DNA from: Cellulomonas fimi
GTDB lineage: Bacteria; Actinomycetota; Actinomycetes; Actinomycetales; Cellulomonadaceae
Assembly (NCBI RefSeq): GCF_012952065.1
Contig: NZ_JABCJJ010000006.1
Span: 108,403-172,402, forward strand
Reading direction: 5' to 3'
Length of the DNA: 64,000 nt
Part shown: positions 7,113-19,075 of the stretch, piece after piece
Layout of the letters: the number at the start of each line of letters is the position of its first letter
Numbering within the stretch: the first letter of the stretch is position 1
Made by a program: the position numbers and the translations under genes
The notes under the pieces: generated by a model
Told to the model about the DNA's origin: nothing
Seen by the model: only the letters and a program-made list of their open reading frames with translations
Database searches by the model: none

Positions 7113-9374
7113 TCACAACGCGCGCGCCGAACGCCGACGCTGGCCGATCTCCCACGCCTGGACGTCGAGCAGCGGCTCGCCGTCGGGCCCCAGGTGGTGG
7201 CGTTCCCAGGTCCCGTCGGGCTGGAGGTGCCAGGTCGAGGTGCCGTCGTCCATGGACAGGTCGTTGAGGTCGATGAGCTCGGCGACCTGCTCGGGGTCGG
7301 CGATGCGGACGAGCGTCTCGACGCGGCGGTCGAGGTTGCGGTGCATCAGGTCGGCCGAGCCGATGTAGACCTCGGGACCGTCGCCCTCGGCGTTGGCGAA
7401 CGCGAACACGCGCGAGTGCTCGAGGAACCGGCCGAGGATCGAACGCACCCGGATGCTCTCGCTCAGCCCCGGCACGCCGGCCTTCACCGCGCAGATCCCG
7501 CGCACGACGAGGTCGATCGGCACCCCGACCCGCGACGCCCGGTACAGCGCGTCGATCGTGGCCTCGTCGACCACCGAGTTGACCTTGAACTTGATCCACG
7601 CCGGCCGGCCGGCGAGGTGCGCGGCGGCCTCGCGGTCGATCCGCTCGACCAGCCCGGCGCGCACGGAGCGGGGCGCGACGAGCAGGCGGTGGAACCGGGA
7701 CTTCGGCGCGTAGCCGCTGAGCTGGTTGAACAGGCGCGTCAGGTCCTGGCCGACGTCGGGGTGGCACGTGAGCAGCCCGAGATCGGTGTAGTGGCGGGCC
7801 GTCTTCGGGTTGTAGTTGCCGGTGCCGACGTGGCAGTACCGGCGCAGGCCGTCGGGCTCCTGCCGGACGACGAGGCTCAGCTTGCAGTGCGTCTTCAGGC
7901 CGACGATGCCGTACACGACGTGGACGCCCGCCTGCTCGAGCTTGCGGGCCCAGGAGATGTTGGCCTGCTCGTCGAACCGGGCCTTGATCTCGACGAGCGC
8001 GAGCACCTGCTTGCCCGCCTCGGCCGCGTCGATGAGCGAGTCGACGATCGGCGAGTCGCCCGACGTCCGGTAGAGCGTCTGCTTGATGGCGAGCACGTTC
8101 GGGTCGGCGGCGGCCTGCGCGAGGAAGGCCTGGACCGAGGTCGAGAACGAGTCGTACGGGTGGTGCAGCAGCACGTCCCGGGCCCGGATGGCCGCGAAGA
8201 GGTCGGTCGGCTTGGCGCTCTCGACCTCGGCGAGCTGGCGGTGCGTCGTCGGGACGAACCGCGGGTAGCTCAGGTCGGCCCGGTCGAGGTCCGCGATGAG
8301 GTTGAGCCCGGTGAGGTCGAGCGGCGCGGGCAGCTCGTACACCTCGTGCTCGGTGACTCCCAGCTCGCGGACGAGCAGCTCACGGATGCGCGGCTGGATC
8401 CTCTCGGCGAGCTCGAGCCGCACGGGCGGGCCGAACCGGCGCCGCAACAGCTCCTTCTCCATGGCCTGCAGGAGGTTCTCGGCGTCGTCCTCCTCCACCT
8501 CGACGTCCTCGTTGCGCGTCACCCGGAACGTGTGGTGCTCGAGCACGTCCATGCCGGGGAACAGGTAGTCGAGGTGCTGCGCGATGACGTCCTCGACGGG
8601 CACGAAGGACGTCGGCTTCCGGCTCGAGCCCGCCTGGCGACTGGGTGCGCTCGGCCGTCCCTTGGCGTCGACGGCGATGAACCGCGGCAGGATCGGGGGC
8701 ACCTTGACGCGGGCGAAGTGCTCCTTGCCGGTCGCGGGGTTGCCGAGCAGCACGGCGAGGTTGAGCGACAGCCCCGAGATGTAGGGGAACGGGTGCGCCG
8801 GGTCCACCGCAAGCGGCGTGAGCACGGGGAAGATCTGCTTGCGGAAGTACTTGTGCAGCCGCTCGTGCTCCTCGGTGGCGAGGTCGTCCCAGTGCACGAG
8901 CGTGATGCCCTCCGCCGCGAGCGCCGGCTGGACCTGCTCGGCGAACACCCGCGCGTGGCGGTCCATGAGCCGGTGGGCACCTTCGCTGATGCCCTCGAGC
9001 ACCTGGTCCGGGCTCAGGCCCGACGCCGCCGCGACGGCGATCCCGGTGGCGATCCGCCGCTTGAGGCCGGCCACGCGCACCATGAAGAACTCGTCGAGGT
9101 TCGAGGCGAAGATCGCCAGGAACCGGGCACGCTCGAGCAGGGGCGCCTGCGGGTCCTCGGCGAGCTCGAGGACGCGTTCGTTGAAGGCGAGCCAGCTCAG
9201 CTCGCGGTCGTGGAACCGGTCGGCGGGCAGCTCGGCTCCGGCCAGCGTCACCGCCTCGAGCTCGGGCGCCAGGGCCGGGGGCTCGGCAGGACGCACGACC
9301 GGGGCGGGCTCCGTCGCGAGCCGGACGGCTCCGGCGTCGCCGGACGCGTGGTCGTGGTCGGTCTCCTCGCTCAT
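7113..9374 (-). CDS. ppk1: Polyphosphate kinase 1 (RNA degradosome polyphosphate kinase)
   Basis: A 753-residue PPK1, which reversibly makes polyphosphate from ATP. After a disordered acidic N-terminus of about 50 residues come the N domain ([19 protein letters not shown]), the head domain ([19 protein letters not shown]) and the two C-terminal phospholipase-D-like catalytic domains. The autophosphorylated His motif region ([19 protein letters not shown]) and the second HKD-like site ([18 protein letters not shown]) are both visible. Length is in the family range. ATG 9374 begins MSEETDHDH. It forms a likely operon with the mutT1-like gene and follows mshD in the same direction. Confidence 0.97.
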   Translation of the reverse strand: MSEETDHDHASGDAGAVRLATEPAPVVRPAEPPALAPELEAVTLAGAELPADRFHDRELSWLAFNERVLELAEDPQAPLLERARFLAIFASNLDEFFMVRVAGLKRRIATGIAVAAASGLSPDQVLEGISEGAHRLMDRHARVFAEQVQPALAAEGITLVHWDDLATEEHERLHKYFRKQIFPVLTPLAVDPAHPFPYISGLSLNLAVLLGNPATGKEHFARVKVPPILPRFIAVDAKGRPSAPSRQAGSSRKPTSFVPVEDVIAQHLDYLFPGMDVLEHHTFRVTRNEDVEVEEDDAENLLQAMEKELLRRRFGPPVRLELAERIQPRIRELLVRELGVTEHEVYELPAPLDLTGLNLIADLDRADLSYPRFVPTTHRQLAEVESAKPTDLFAAIRARDVLLHHPYDSFSTSVQAFLAQAAADPNVLAIKQTLYRTSGDSPIVDSLIDAAEAGKQVLALVEIKARFDEQANISWARKLEQAGVHVVYGIVGLKTHCKLSLVVRQEPDGLRRYCHVGTGNYNPKTARHYTDLGLLTCHPDVGQDLTRLFNQLSGYAPKSRFHRLLVAPRSVRAGLVERIDREAAAHLAGRPAWIKFKVNSVVDEATIDALYRASRVGVPIDLVVRGICAVKAGVPGLSESIRVRSILGRFLEHSRVFAFANAEGDGPEVYIGSADLMHRNLDRRVETLVRIADPEQVAELIDLNDLSMDDGTSTWHLQPDGTWERHHLGPDGEPLLDVQAWEIGQRRRSARAL

Positions 9375-9437
9375 CCGTCCATGGTGCCACCGTCACCGAC
9401 CGGCGCACCCTGCTCGACCGGGGTCGGCAGGTGAACG

Positions 9438-10379
9438 TCAGCCGAACTGCACGTCGACCCCCGTGCGCCCGAACCCCGCGCGGCTGTACGCGCGGATCGC
9501 GACCTCGTTGTCGCCCTCGGTGTAGAGCATGGCGCGGCGCAGCCCGAGGCCACGCAGGTGCTCGAGGCCGCGCCACGTGAGCGCACCGCCGAGGCCGAGG
9601 CCCTGCGCATCCGGATCGACGCCGACGACGTAGATCTCGCCGACGGCGTCCTCGTCGCCGCGGGCGGGGTGCACCTTGGTCCACACCGAGCCGAGCAGCA
9701 CGCCGTCGCGCTCGGCGAGCAGGAAGCCGGCGGGGTCGAACCAGGGCTCGGCGATCCGCGCGTCGAGGTCGGCACGAGAGATGCGGCCCTGCTCAGGATG
9801 GCCGGCGAACGCCCGGGCGTTCACACGTCGCCACGGCTCCTCGTCCCGGCCGACCTCGAACGTGCGGATCTCGATGCCGCGCGGCGGCCGGCGCTCGCCG
9901 TCGGCGGGCAGCGCCGTCAGGTCGACGCCCATGCGCCACAGCTCGCGGACGACGCTCAGCCCGGCGCCGGACGCGAGCGCGCGGGCCGGCGGCAGGTCGC
10001 CGTGCGCCCACACCGTGAACCGTCTGCCGGCCGGGTCGCCGGTCCGGTCCTCGACCGCGTGCGTCCGCGCGCCGTCGAGGAGCAGGCGTCCCAGACCGCG
10101 TCGACGGGCGCCCGGCGCGACGACCAGCTCGGCGCTCGCGGTCCCCGGCGCGTCGAGGTCGAGCTGCGCGTAGCCGTCGAGCGCGCCGTCGCCCTCGCGC
10201 GCGCCGTCGCTCCCGCGCGCGAGCAGGTGCACGGTGGGCGCGGCGGCGGTCAGGTGGAGCAGCGGCTGCTCCGAGAGCGGGGCGACGCCGTCGACGGACT
10301 CGGCCGCCGCCGCGAGCCGGCGCACCTGGGCCGCGGTGTCGTCGTCGAGCGGGCCGCGGCGGACCTCGGGGGACGTCAT
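9438..10379 (-). CDS. mshD: Mycothiol synthase (GNAT acetyltransferase)
   Basis: A 313-residue protein with two tandem GNAT domains, as in MshD, which acetylates Cys-GlcN-Ins in the last step of mycothiol synthesis. The first domain has the acetyl-CoA loop ELVVAPGARRRGLGRLLL; the second has IYVVGVDPDAQGLGLGGAL and ends in the typical YTEGDNEVAIRAYSRAGF. Size matches the roughly 315-residue mycobacterial enzyme. ATG 10379 was preferred to an in-frame ATG at 10388; GGGCGG precedes it. The presence of this gene is strong evidence for an actinomycete host. It lies 63 bp upstream of ppk1. Confidence 0.93.
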   Translation of the reverse strand: MTSPEVRRGPLDDDTAAQVRRLAAAAESVDGVAPLSEQPLLHLTAAAPTVHLLARGSDGAREGDGALDGYAQLDLDAPGTASAELVVAPGARRRGLGRLLLDGARTHAVEDRTGDPAGRRFTVWAHGDLPPARALASGAGLSVVRELWRMGVDLTALPADGERRPPRGIEIRTFEVGRDEEPWRRVNARAFAGHPEQGRISRADLDARIAEPWFDPAGFLLAERDGVLLGSVWTKVHPARGDEDAVGEIYVVGVDPDAQGLGLGGALTWRGLEHLRGLGLRRAMLYTEGDNEVAIRAYSRAGFGRTGVDVQFG

Positions 10380-10464
10380 GCCGCCCATCCCACCACGCAC
10401 CGGCGTGCCGCCGCGCCGGTCGGGCTGCGGAACACGGAGTCGTCCTGGCACGTTGGACCGCGTG

Positions 10465-11589
10465 ATGAGCTCCCCCGGAACTGACGTCGACCGCGCCGTG
10501 GACGTCGTCGTCGTCGGCGCCGGTCAGGCGGGGCTCTCGGCCGCCTACCACCTGCGTCGCGCGGGCCTGGCCGCCCGTCCCGAGGGTCTGGGCGAGCACG
10601 TGACGGGCGGCTTCGTCGTGCTCGACGACGCCCCGAGCGCGGGCGGGGCGTGGCAGCACCGGTGGGACTCGCTGCGGATGCAGCACGCGCACGGGATCCA
10701 CGAGCTGCCCGGGATGGCGCTGCCCGAGGTCGACCCGGACGAGCGGGCGTCGGTCGCGATCGCGCGCTACTTCGCGGACTACGAGCGGAATCACGACCTC
10801 CGCGTGGTCCGGCCGGTCCGGGTGCATTCGGTGCGCGAGCTGGGCGGGCCGGACGGGATGCTCGTCGTCGAGACCGACCGCGGCCGGTGGCTGACCCGCG
10901 GCCTGATCAACGCGACCGGCACGTGGCAGAAGCCCTTCTGGCCGACGTACCCGGGTCGCGACACGTTCGCCGGCGAGCAGCTCCACACGCGCGACTTCCG
11001 GTCCGCGGCCGACTACCTGGGCCTCCACGTCGTCGTCGTCGGCGGCGGGACGTCCGCGATCCAGCTCCTGCTGCAGATCGCCGAGATCACCACGACCACC
11101 TGGGTCACGCGCCGCCCGCCGGTGTTCCAGCAGCGCGCGTTCGACGAGGAGTGGGGCCGCGCCGCGGTCGCGAAGGTCGACGAGCGCACGCGCGCCGGCC
11201 TGCCGCCCGAGAGCGTCGTGTCCGTCACCGGGCTGCCGCTCACAGAGGAGTACCAGCGCGGGATCGACCGCGGCATCCTCGTCCGGCTGCCGATGTTCGA
11301 GCGCATCGTGCCCGACGGCGTGGTGTGGGCTCCCGAGGACGTCCCACCCGCGCCGGAGCACCAGCGGGCGGACGTCATCCTGTGGGCGACCGGCTTCCGT
11401 GCCGGTCTCGACCACCTGCGCCCGCTGCACCTGCGCGGGCACGGCGGCGGCATCGTGATGGACGGCACGCAGGTGGTCGCGGACCCCCGGCTGCAGCTCG
11501 TCGGCTACGGCCCGAGCGCGAGCACGGTCGGCGCGAACCGCGCGGGTCGCGAGGCCGTCCGCAACCTGCGTCGCCTGCTGCGCCTCTGA
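10465..11589 (+). CDS. FAD-dependent monooxygenase / NAD(P)-binding oxidoreductase
   Basis: A 374-residue flavoprotein of the flavin monooxygenase or pyridine-nucleotide-disulphide type. The first Rossmann motif VVVVGAGQAGLSAAYHLRR (residues about 12-30) binds FAD; the second, VVVVGGGTSAIQLLLQI (about 190-206), binds NAD(P)H. An ATGF motif (VILWATGFRAGLDHL) follows near residue 310. The active substrate is unknown; relatives act on ketones, amines or thiols. The gene is divergent from mshD with about 85 bp between starts. ATG 10465 and a GTG one codon earlier are both possible. It converges on acs, with 13 bp between the stop codons. Confidence 0.85.
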   Translation: MSSPGTDVDRAVDVVVVGAGQAGLSAAYHLRRAGLAARPEGLGEHVTGGFVVLDDAPSAGGAWQHRWDSLRMQHAHGIHELPGMALPEVDPDERASVAIARYFADYERNHDLRVVRPVRVHSVRELGGPDGMLVVETDRGRWLTRGLINATGTWQKPFWPTYPGRDTFAGEQLHTRDFRSAADYLGLHVVVVGGGTSAIQLLLQIAEITTTTWVTRRPPVFQQRAFDEEWGRAAVAKVDERTRAGLPPESVVSVTGLPLTEEYQRGIDRGILVRLPMFERIVPDGVVWAPEDVPPAPEHQRADVILWATGFRAGLDHLRPLHLRGHGGGIVMDGTQVVADPRLQLVGYGPSASTVGANRAGREAVRNLRRLLRL

Positions 11590-11602
11590 CCGGCTCCCTC
11601 GA

Positions 11603-13585
<1,983 letters not shown>

Positions 13586-13659
13586 AGTTCCTCCGGCGCG
13601 GCGACGGTGATGCGGCGGTGATGCGGCGGGGATGCCTCACTGGGCGGCAGACCCGCTGA

Positions 13660-14349
13660 TCACGACTCTAGTGCTCGCTTGCGACGCTCCCGGAAGGCGC
13701 CCAGTTCCACGCCGCGGCGCCGCGCGAGCGAGAACGCCGTCGCGGCCGCGAGGAGGACGACGCCGGTCGCGAAGAGCCCCCCCGCGTTCATCACCGTGAT
13801 GGAGTTGAGCACCGCGGTCCGGTTCTGCTCGGTCGCGAACACCCGCAGGGTCTCGCGGTGCGTCTCGACGGGCGCGAACAGGTAGGCCGCGCCGACGAGG
13901 AGCGCCGCGAGCCCACCCGCCAGCGGCGCGGCCGGCGTCCACAGCCCGAGGAGGACGACGACGCCGGCCACCAGCGCTCCCAGCGTCACCAGCACGATGC
14001 CGAGCGTCTCCGGGCTGACGTCCGTCGCGCCGACGCCCTCCGCGAGGATCCGGGACTGGCCCAGCACGACGAGGAACCCGGCGAGGATCGTCAGCACGAG
14101 CCCCACGAGGAACCCGACGACGTGCCCGCCGGCCCCGGTGGTGCGCGGTCCGGTGGCGACGGGGAACGCGCCGTCGCGCCGGCGCTCCTGCTCCTGGCGG
14201 TCCGCCGTGAGCCGGCGTTCCTCCGCCGCGCGGTCGACCGGTGCCGGTGCAGGTGCGGGTGCGGGTGCGGGTGCGGCCGCGCTGTCGGGGCGCGGGTCGT
14301 CGGGGTACGGCTCGGCGGGGCGCGGCTCGCGGTGGTCGGGGCTGCTCAT
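13660..14349 (-). CDS. Four-helix membrane protein with Ala-Pro linker, unknown function
   Basis: A 229-residue protein. The cytoplasmic N-terminus is disordered and carries an (AP)n run at residues about 26-38 (encoded by GGTGC-type repeats near 14245-14275) and a charged coil (ERRLTADRQEQERRR). Four hydrophobic segments follow (GFLVGLVLTILAGFLVVL; LGIVLVTLGALVAGVVVLL; LAGGLAALLVGAAYLF; GGLFATGVVLLAAATAF) and a basic C-terminus. GAAGGAG lies just before ATG 14349. I do not recognise the family. Similar small membrane proteins are common in Cellulomonas-like genomes. Confidence 0.75.
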   Translation of the reverse strand: MSSPDHREPRPAEPYPDDPRPDSAAAPAPAPAPAPAPVDRAAEERRLTADRQEQERRRDGAFPVATGPRTTGAGGHVVGFLVGLVLTILAGFLVVLGQSRILAEGVGATDVSPETLGIVLVTLGALVAGVVVLLGLWTPAAPLAGGLAALLVGAAYLFAPVETHRETLRVFATEQNRTAVLNSITVMNAGGLFATGVVLLAAATAFSLARRRGVELGAFRERRKRALES

Positions 14350-14493
14350 CGGATGCTCCTTCGCAGACGAGGTCGCACGGTGGCCGCGGCGCAGCATCAC
14401 CGCTGCTCAGGCTATTGCGGGGCCCGTCGCGCCGCTCGGCGGGACGGCTCTCGGCGCGGGAATGCCCGTGCGCGCCGGTCGGTTTCCCCCAGC

Positions 14494-15570
14494 GTGACGA
14501 GCGCCCTCTTCGAGCCGCTGACGCTGCGCGGCGCCACGTTCCGCAACCGCATCTGGCTGGCGCCGATGTGCCAATACTCCGCGGTCGACGGCGTCCCGGA
14601 CGACTGGCACCTCGTGCACCTCGGCGCGCGGGCGACGGGCGGGTTCGGGCTCGTGCTGACGGAGGCGAGCGCCGTCGTGCCCGACGGCAGGATCAGCCCG
14701 CAGGACGCGGGCATGTGGTCCGACGAGCAGGCGACGGCGTGGGCCCGGATCGTCGACTTCGTGCATGCCCGAGGCGCCCGGGTCGGGATGCAGCTCGCCC
14801 ACGCGGGGCGCAAGGGCTCGGTCCACCGGCCCTGGAGCCCGGCGCGCGGGACCGTTCCGGCCGACGAGGGCGGCTGGACCGCCGTCGGGCCCTCGGCGTC
14901 GGCCTTCCCCGGCTACGCGGCGCCCGCCGCGATGACCGCCGACGACGTCGCGGCAGTCCCGCGGGCCTTCGCGGCCGCGGCGCGGCGGGCGGACGCGGCA
15001 GGCTTCGACGTCGTCGAGGTGCACGCCGCCCACGGCTACCTGCTGCACCAGTTCCTCTCGCCGCTGTCCAACGATCGCGCGGACGAATACGGGGGCTCGC
15101 TGCGGAACCGGGCGCGGCTGACGCTCCACGTCGTGGACGCGGTGCGCGCGGTGTGGCCCGAGAGGAAGCCGCTGCTCGTGCGGCTCTCGGCGACGGACTG
15201 GGTGGACGGCGGGCTGACCGTCGACGACGTCACGCAGGTCGCCAAGGAGCTCTCGGTGCGCGGCGTGGACCTCGTCGACGTCTCGACGGGCGGCAACGTC
15301 CCGGCGTCGGTCCCGGTCGGCCCGGGCTACCAGGTGCCGGCGGCCGAGGCGATCCGCAGCGGGTCCGGGCTGCCCGTGGGCGCCGTCGGGCTCATCACCA
15401 CGCCGCAGCAGGCCGAGGCGGTCCTGACCGACGGCGCGGCCGACGTCGTGCTGCTCGGTCGCGCCGCGCTGCGCGACCCGATGTGGCCGCTGCGGGCCGC
15501 GCACGAGCTGGGAGTGCCGCCCGAGCGGGCGCCGTGGCCGGACCAGTACCTCCGGGGCGCGTGGGGCTGA
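14494..15570 (+). CDS. Old-yellow-enzyme-type NADH:flavin oxidoreductase (YqjM class)
   Basis: A 358-residue FMN-dependent TIM-barrel enzyme of the YqjM/xenobiotic reductase class, which reduces activated C=C bonds. Visible landmarks are the N-terminal LRGATFRNRIWLAPMCQYSA, the HAGRKGS segment, the substrate-binding pair in VVEVHAAHGYLLHQFLSPLSN, the YGGSLRNRARL motif and the C-terminal phosphate-binding GAVGLITTPQQAE ... VLLGRAALRDP. Start is GTG 14494. It is divergent from the small membrane protein gene. The physiological substrate is unknown. Confidence 0.93.
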   Translation: MTSALFEPLTLRGATFRNRIWLAPMCQYSAVDGVPDDWHLVHLGARATGGFGLVLTEASAVVPDGRISPQDAGMWSDEQATAWARIVDFVHARGARVGMQLAHAGRKGSVHRPWSPARGTVPADEGGWTAVGPSASAFPGYAAPAAMTADDVAAVPRAFAAAARRADAAGFDVVEVHAAHGYLLHQFLSPLSNDRADEYGGSLRNRARLTLHVVDAVRAVWPERKPLLVRLSATDWVDGGLTVDDVTQVAKELSVRGVDLVDVSTGGNVPASVPVGPGYQVPAAEAIRSGSGLPVGAVGLITTPQQAEAVLTDGAADVVLLGRAALRDPMWPLRAAHELGVPPERAPWPDQYLRGAWG

Positions 15571-15913
15571 CTGCGTCCCGCCAGGTGCCGGGAGCCCATG
15601 CATTGGTCGCAGGGGCCGAAGGGGGCGACACGGACGGGTGCGCATCGTGTGCGCCGCGGTTCTCCGCGGGATCGTCCCCTGAGCGTCACCCGAGGGCGAG
15701 CGCGGACACAACGACGGCGCCCGCTCGGAGCGCCGTCGCCAACATCATGAGACGAGGGTGATCAGGCGTGCAGCTCGGCTGTCGCAACGGGCCCAGCCCG
15801 GTCGACATGTCCTTACGTGGACGATCCGCGCGTGGGTGCCCTCTCCTCGATGCTGTTGTCCTTCCGTGATACTCCTGTGACCTTCGCAGGGGCAAGGGAC
15901 AAAGGGGACCGCT
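15571..15913. other. 343-bp convergent gap with one stem-loop, no gene seen
   Basis: No reading frame here has credible codon use or a recognisable product. The one structure is an 8-bp perfect stem (GACGGCGC / GCGCCGTC) with a 9-base loop at 15713-15737. It is not followed by a T-run. It lies between convergent genes and may help end transcription. Confidence 0.6.
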
Positions 15914-16723
15914 TCAGCGACGCGCCCGGGCGCGCGCGACGACACGCCATGCGACCGTCGCGACGACCAGCCCCACGGCGACCGCGCCCGCCGTGACGAC
16001 CGGCGCGGGCGGAGCCAGGCGGGCGCGCAGCGAGACCGGCCGGCTGAACGTCAGCACGCCCCACCCGCTCGTCGCCGCGAGCCGGCGCAGCACCCGGTCC
16101 GGGTTGACGGCGAACGCGTGCCCGACGGCGGCCAGCATCGGCGCGTCCGTGACGGAGTCCGAGTAGGCGTAGCTCGACGCGAGGTCGTAGCCCTCCGCCG
16201 CCGCGAGCTCGCGGATCGCCGTGGCCTTGTTCTCGCCGTACGCGTAGAAGTCGATGTCACCCGTGTACCGGCCGTCCTCGACGGTCATGCGCGTGGCGAT
16301 CACCCTGTCCGCACCCAGGAGCGCCGAGATCGGCTCGACGACCTCGGCCCCCGACGCCGAGACGATCACGACGTCACGCCCCGCCTCGTGGTGCTCGTCG
16401 ATGAGGGTGACCGCCTCGGCGTAGACCACCGGGTCGATCAGCTCGTGCAGCGTCTCGGCCACGATCTGCGAGACCTGCGCGACGTCCCAGCCCACGGCGA
16501 GCGCGGACAGCTGCGCGCGGAGCCGTTCGGTCTGGTCGTGGTCCGCGCGGCCGAGCAGGAAGGCGGCCTGCGCGTAGGCGGTCCGCAGCACGTCGCCGCG
16601 CGTGATGAGCCCGCCGGCGTAGAACGGGCGCGAGAAGGCGGTCGCCGACGACGTCGCGATGATCGTCTTGTCGAGGTCGAAGAACGCTGCGCTGCGGGGC
16701 GCCTCGTCCTCGGGCGGTGTCAT
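15914..16723 (-). CDS. HAD-superfamily (SerB/HAD-IB) phosphatase with C-terminal membrane anchor
   Basis: A 269-residue HAD hydrolase. Motif I is FFDLDKTII (residues about 14-22), motif II is VVIVSASGAEV, and motif III/IV is SYAYSDSVTDAPMLAAVG. This pattern matches the SerB-like HAD-IB group, which removes phosphate from small molecules. A hydrophobic segment near the C-terminus (VVTAGAVAVGLVVATVAWRVV) would anchor it to the membrane. ATG 16723 is the first start before the DLDKT core. In mycobacteria a homologous gene lies beside ssd, so the neighbour relation is conserved, although the link to pili is unproven. Confidence 0.88.
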   Translation of the reverse strand: MTPPEDEAPRSAAFFDLDKTIIATSSATAFSRPFYAGGLITRGDVLRTAYAQAAFLLGRADHDQTERLRAQLSALAVGWDVAQVSQIVAETLHELIDPVVYAEAVTLIDEHHEAGRDVVIVSASGAEVVEPISALLGADRVIATRMTVEDGRYTGDIDFYAYGENKATAIRELAAAEGYDLASSYAYSDSVTDAPMLAAVGHAFAVNPDRVLRRLAATSGWGVLTFSRPVSLRARLAPPAPVVTAGAVAVGLVVATVAWRVVARARARR

Positions 16724-16982
16724 CGCGTAGCCCTGTCCTCTCGGGCGTGCCCCGTGCCGCCGGAGCCCTGCGGCGAGCCTAGCCACGAGGTCGGCCCGAC
16801 CCCAGGAGCCGACGCCGCCGCGCGATCCCCATGACGGCGTCGATGCCCGACGCCGTCTCGTCCGCGCGGGCGAGCATGGCGCCCGAGCAGGCCTCGGGTG
16901 AGGGGGCGTCGACGGTCGTGCGCGAGGTCGTCGGCCCGCCCGGGGTCCGGCCGCGAGGTGCGAGGCGAGGGGAGACGGTGAC

Positions 16983-17786
16983 GTGATCGAGGACCGACGG
17001 CGGGGTGCGCGAGTGCTCGGGGTGGTGGGAGCGCGCGGCGGGCTGGGCGCCTCCTCGCTCGCGGCTGCGCTGGCGCACCGGCTCGCAGGCGCGCGCGGCG
17101 GGGCCCGGCGGACCGCCCTGGTCGACCTGGACCGATTCGGGAGCGGCGTCGACGTGCTGCTGGGCATCGAGGCCGAGCCCGGCCTGCGCTGGCCCGACCT
17201 GCGTGGTGCTCGGGGCGAGGTCTCGGGCGACGAGCTCACCGCGCTGCTTCCCCGCTGGTCGCGCGTGACGGTGCTGAGCGCGGACCGGTCGCGACCGGGT
17301 CCGCCCGACGCGGCCGTCGTCGACGACGTGCTCGATGCGATCGTCGACAGCCACGACGACGTCGTGCTGGACCTCGACCGGGCGGCAGTGCGTGCGGGAG
17401 GTGACAGGGCTCGTGACGGTGACGACCTCCGCGAGGGTGACGGGCTCCGCGGGCGCGACGCGCACGGCAGCCGGGGGGACGGGGTGCTCGGCAGGTGCTC
17501 GGCGCTCTTCGTGCTGGCGGGCCGCGACCTGCAGTCGGTGGCCGGGCTGCTCGCGATGCGCGGCGCGACCACGCGTGAGGCGGACGTCCGCCTCGTCGTG
17601 CGGGGGCCGGCTCCGGGTGGGCTCGGGGTGCTCGAGCTCGCGCACGTCGTGGACCTGCCCGTCGCCGCCTCGATGGACCCCCAGCGCGGGTTCGCGGCCG
17701 CACTCGAGCGTGGCGGCGGGCCGCCGCTCCGCCGAGGTCAGCCGCTCGCGCGCGTGGCCGAGCAGCTCGTCGCGGGGCTGACATGA
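16983..17786 (+). CDS. ssd: Ssd/CpaE-like ParA-family protein of the Tad locus, degenerate P-loop
   Basis: A 267-residue MinD/ParA-like protein at the head of the Tad operon. Its P-loop reads VVGARGGLGASSLAAALA (residues about 13-30), so the two lysines of the deviant Walker A motif (KGGxGKS) are replaced by Arg/Ala; the Walker A' Asp (VDLDRFGSGVDVLLG) is kept. CpaE/Ssd proteins localise Tad pili or act on septum placement. The N-terminal receiver-like domain of longer relatives is missing. GTG 16983 follows GGAGA. A charged repeat-like stretch (RDGDDLREGDGLRGRD) interrupts the middle. The stop overlaps the start of the ATPase gene. Confidence 0.75.
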   Translation: MIEDRRRGARVLGVVGARGGLGASSLAAALAHRLAGARGGARRTALVDLDRFGSGVDVLLGIEAEPGLRWPDLRGARGEVSGDELTALLPRWSRVTVLSADRSRPGPPDAAVVDDVLDAIVDSHDDVVLDLDRAAVRAGGDRARDGDDLREGDGLRGRDAHGSRGDGVLGRCSALFVLAGRDLQSVAGLLAMRGATTREADVRLVVRGPAPGGLGVLELAHVVDLPVAASMDPQRGFAAALERGGGPPLRRGQPLARVAEQLVAGLT

Positions 17787-19075
17787 GGACCGTCGCGGCG
17801 ACACCCCTCGCCGAGGACGACCGCCTCGGCGGCCGCATCGTGGCCCGACCAGGGCGACGCGGCGATGCCGCGACGTCGTCCGAGGGCGGAGCCGTCGACC
17901 ACCGGGTCGACGAGGCGCTGCTCGCGGAGGTCCGGTCGCGGCTCGCACGGTCGGGCGGTGCGCCCACAGCCGCGCAGGTGACCGCGCTCGTCAAGGAGTG
18001 CGGCGCGGTGCTCGGCAGCCGCGCCCTCGCGCAGCTCGTCGCAGCGGTGCGGGCCGAGCTCCTGGGGGCCGGCCCGCTGCAGGGACTGCTCGAGGACCCC
18101 GCGGTCACGGACGTCCTGGTCAACGGCCCGCAGGACGTGTGGGTCGAGCGCGCCGGTCGGCTCGAGCAGGTCGCGGTCGACCTGGGGACGCCGGACCAGG
18201 TGCGGGCGCTCGCCGTCCGCCTGGCAGCGGCTGGAGGTCAACGCCTCGACGACGCGAGCCCGCTGGTGGACGCGCGGCTGCCCGACGGCACGCGGCTGCA
18301 CGCCGTGCTCCCGCCGGTCGGCGGCGCCTGCACGCTCCTGTCTCTGCGGGTGCTCCGCCCCCGTGCGTTCACGCTCGACGAGCTGGTCCGGCTCGGCGGG
18401 GTCGACGCAGGGTTCGAGCCGGCCCTCCGCGCGCTGGTGTCGGCGCGGGCGAACGTCGTCGTCTCCGGTGCGACCGGGACCGGCAAGACGACGCTGCTCT
18501 CGACGCTCCTGTCGTTGGTCCCGCCGACCGAGCGCATCGTGTGCATCGAGGAGTCCGGAGAGCTCGAGCCGGACCATCCGCACGTGGTCCGGCTGCTCGC
18601 TCGGCGAGCGAACGTGGAGGGAGTCGGGGCGGTCGGCCTGCCGGACCTCGTGCGGCAGGCGCTGCGGATGCGGCCCGACCGGATCGTGCTCGGCGAGTGC
18701 CGCGGCGCCGAGGTCCGCGAGGTGCTCACCGCGCTCAACACCGGGCACGAGGGCGGATGGGCCACCGTGCACGCCAACACGGCGTCCGACGTGCCCGCGC
18801 GCCTCGAGGCGCTCGCCGCGCTCGCGGGGATGGCCCGCGAGTCCGTCGCGGCGCAGGCGGCGAGCGCCCTGGACGCGGTCCTGCACCTGAGACGGGACCG
18901 CGGTCGGCGTCGGCTGGTCGAGGTGGGGGTGGTGCGGCGGACCGGCGACGGCGAGCTGGAGGTCGTGCCCGCCCTCCGCCTGCGGAGCGGCACGGACGGC
19001 GGTGTGGAGACCGGCCCGGGCTGGGACCGCCTCGTCGGCCGGGTCGGTCGGGACGAGCGCGGCCCCGCGGCATGA
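17783..19075 (+). CDS. Tad pilus assembly ATPase (TadA/CpaF family)
   Basis: A 430-residue secretion ATPase. The N-terminal domain (about residues 40-150) contains the CpaF-type DVLVNGPQDVWVERAG. The motor domain has Walker A GATGTGKTT (about 232-240), an Asp box (IVCIEESGELEPDHPH), Walker B (MRPDRIVLGECRGAEV) and the His box (TGHEGGWATVHANTA). It powers polymerisation or secretion of Flp-type pilins. ATG overlaps the ssd stop as ATGA, and its own stop overlaps the next gene in the same way, so the operon is translationally coupled. Confidence 0.95.
   Translation: MRTVAATPLAEDDRLGGRIVARPGRRGDAATSSEGGAVDHRVDEALLAEVRSRLARSGGAPTAAQVTALVKECGAVLGSRALAQLVAAVRAELLGAGPLQGLLEDPAVTDVLVNGPQDVWVERAGRLEQVAVDLGTPDQVRALAVRLAAAGGQRLDDASPLVDARLPDGTRLHAVLPPVGGACTLLSLRVLRPRAFTLDELVRLGGVDAGFEPALRALVSARANVVVSGATGTGKTTLLSTLLSLVPPTERIVCIEESGELEPDHPHVVRLLARRANVEGVGAVGLPDLVRQALRMRPDRIVLGECRGAEVREVLTALNTGHEGGWATVHANTASDVPARLEALAALAGMARESVAAQAASALDAVLHLRRDRGRRRLVEVGVVRRTGDGELEVVPALRLRSGTDGGVETGPGWDRLVGRVGRDERGPAA

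Noticed and set aside
7101..9434. Plus-strand 777-codon frame
   Set aside because: Antisense to ppk1, whose catalytic motifs are unambiguous.
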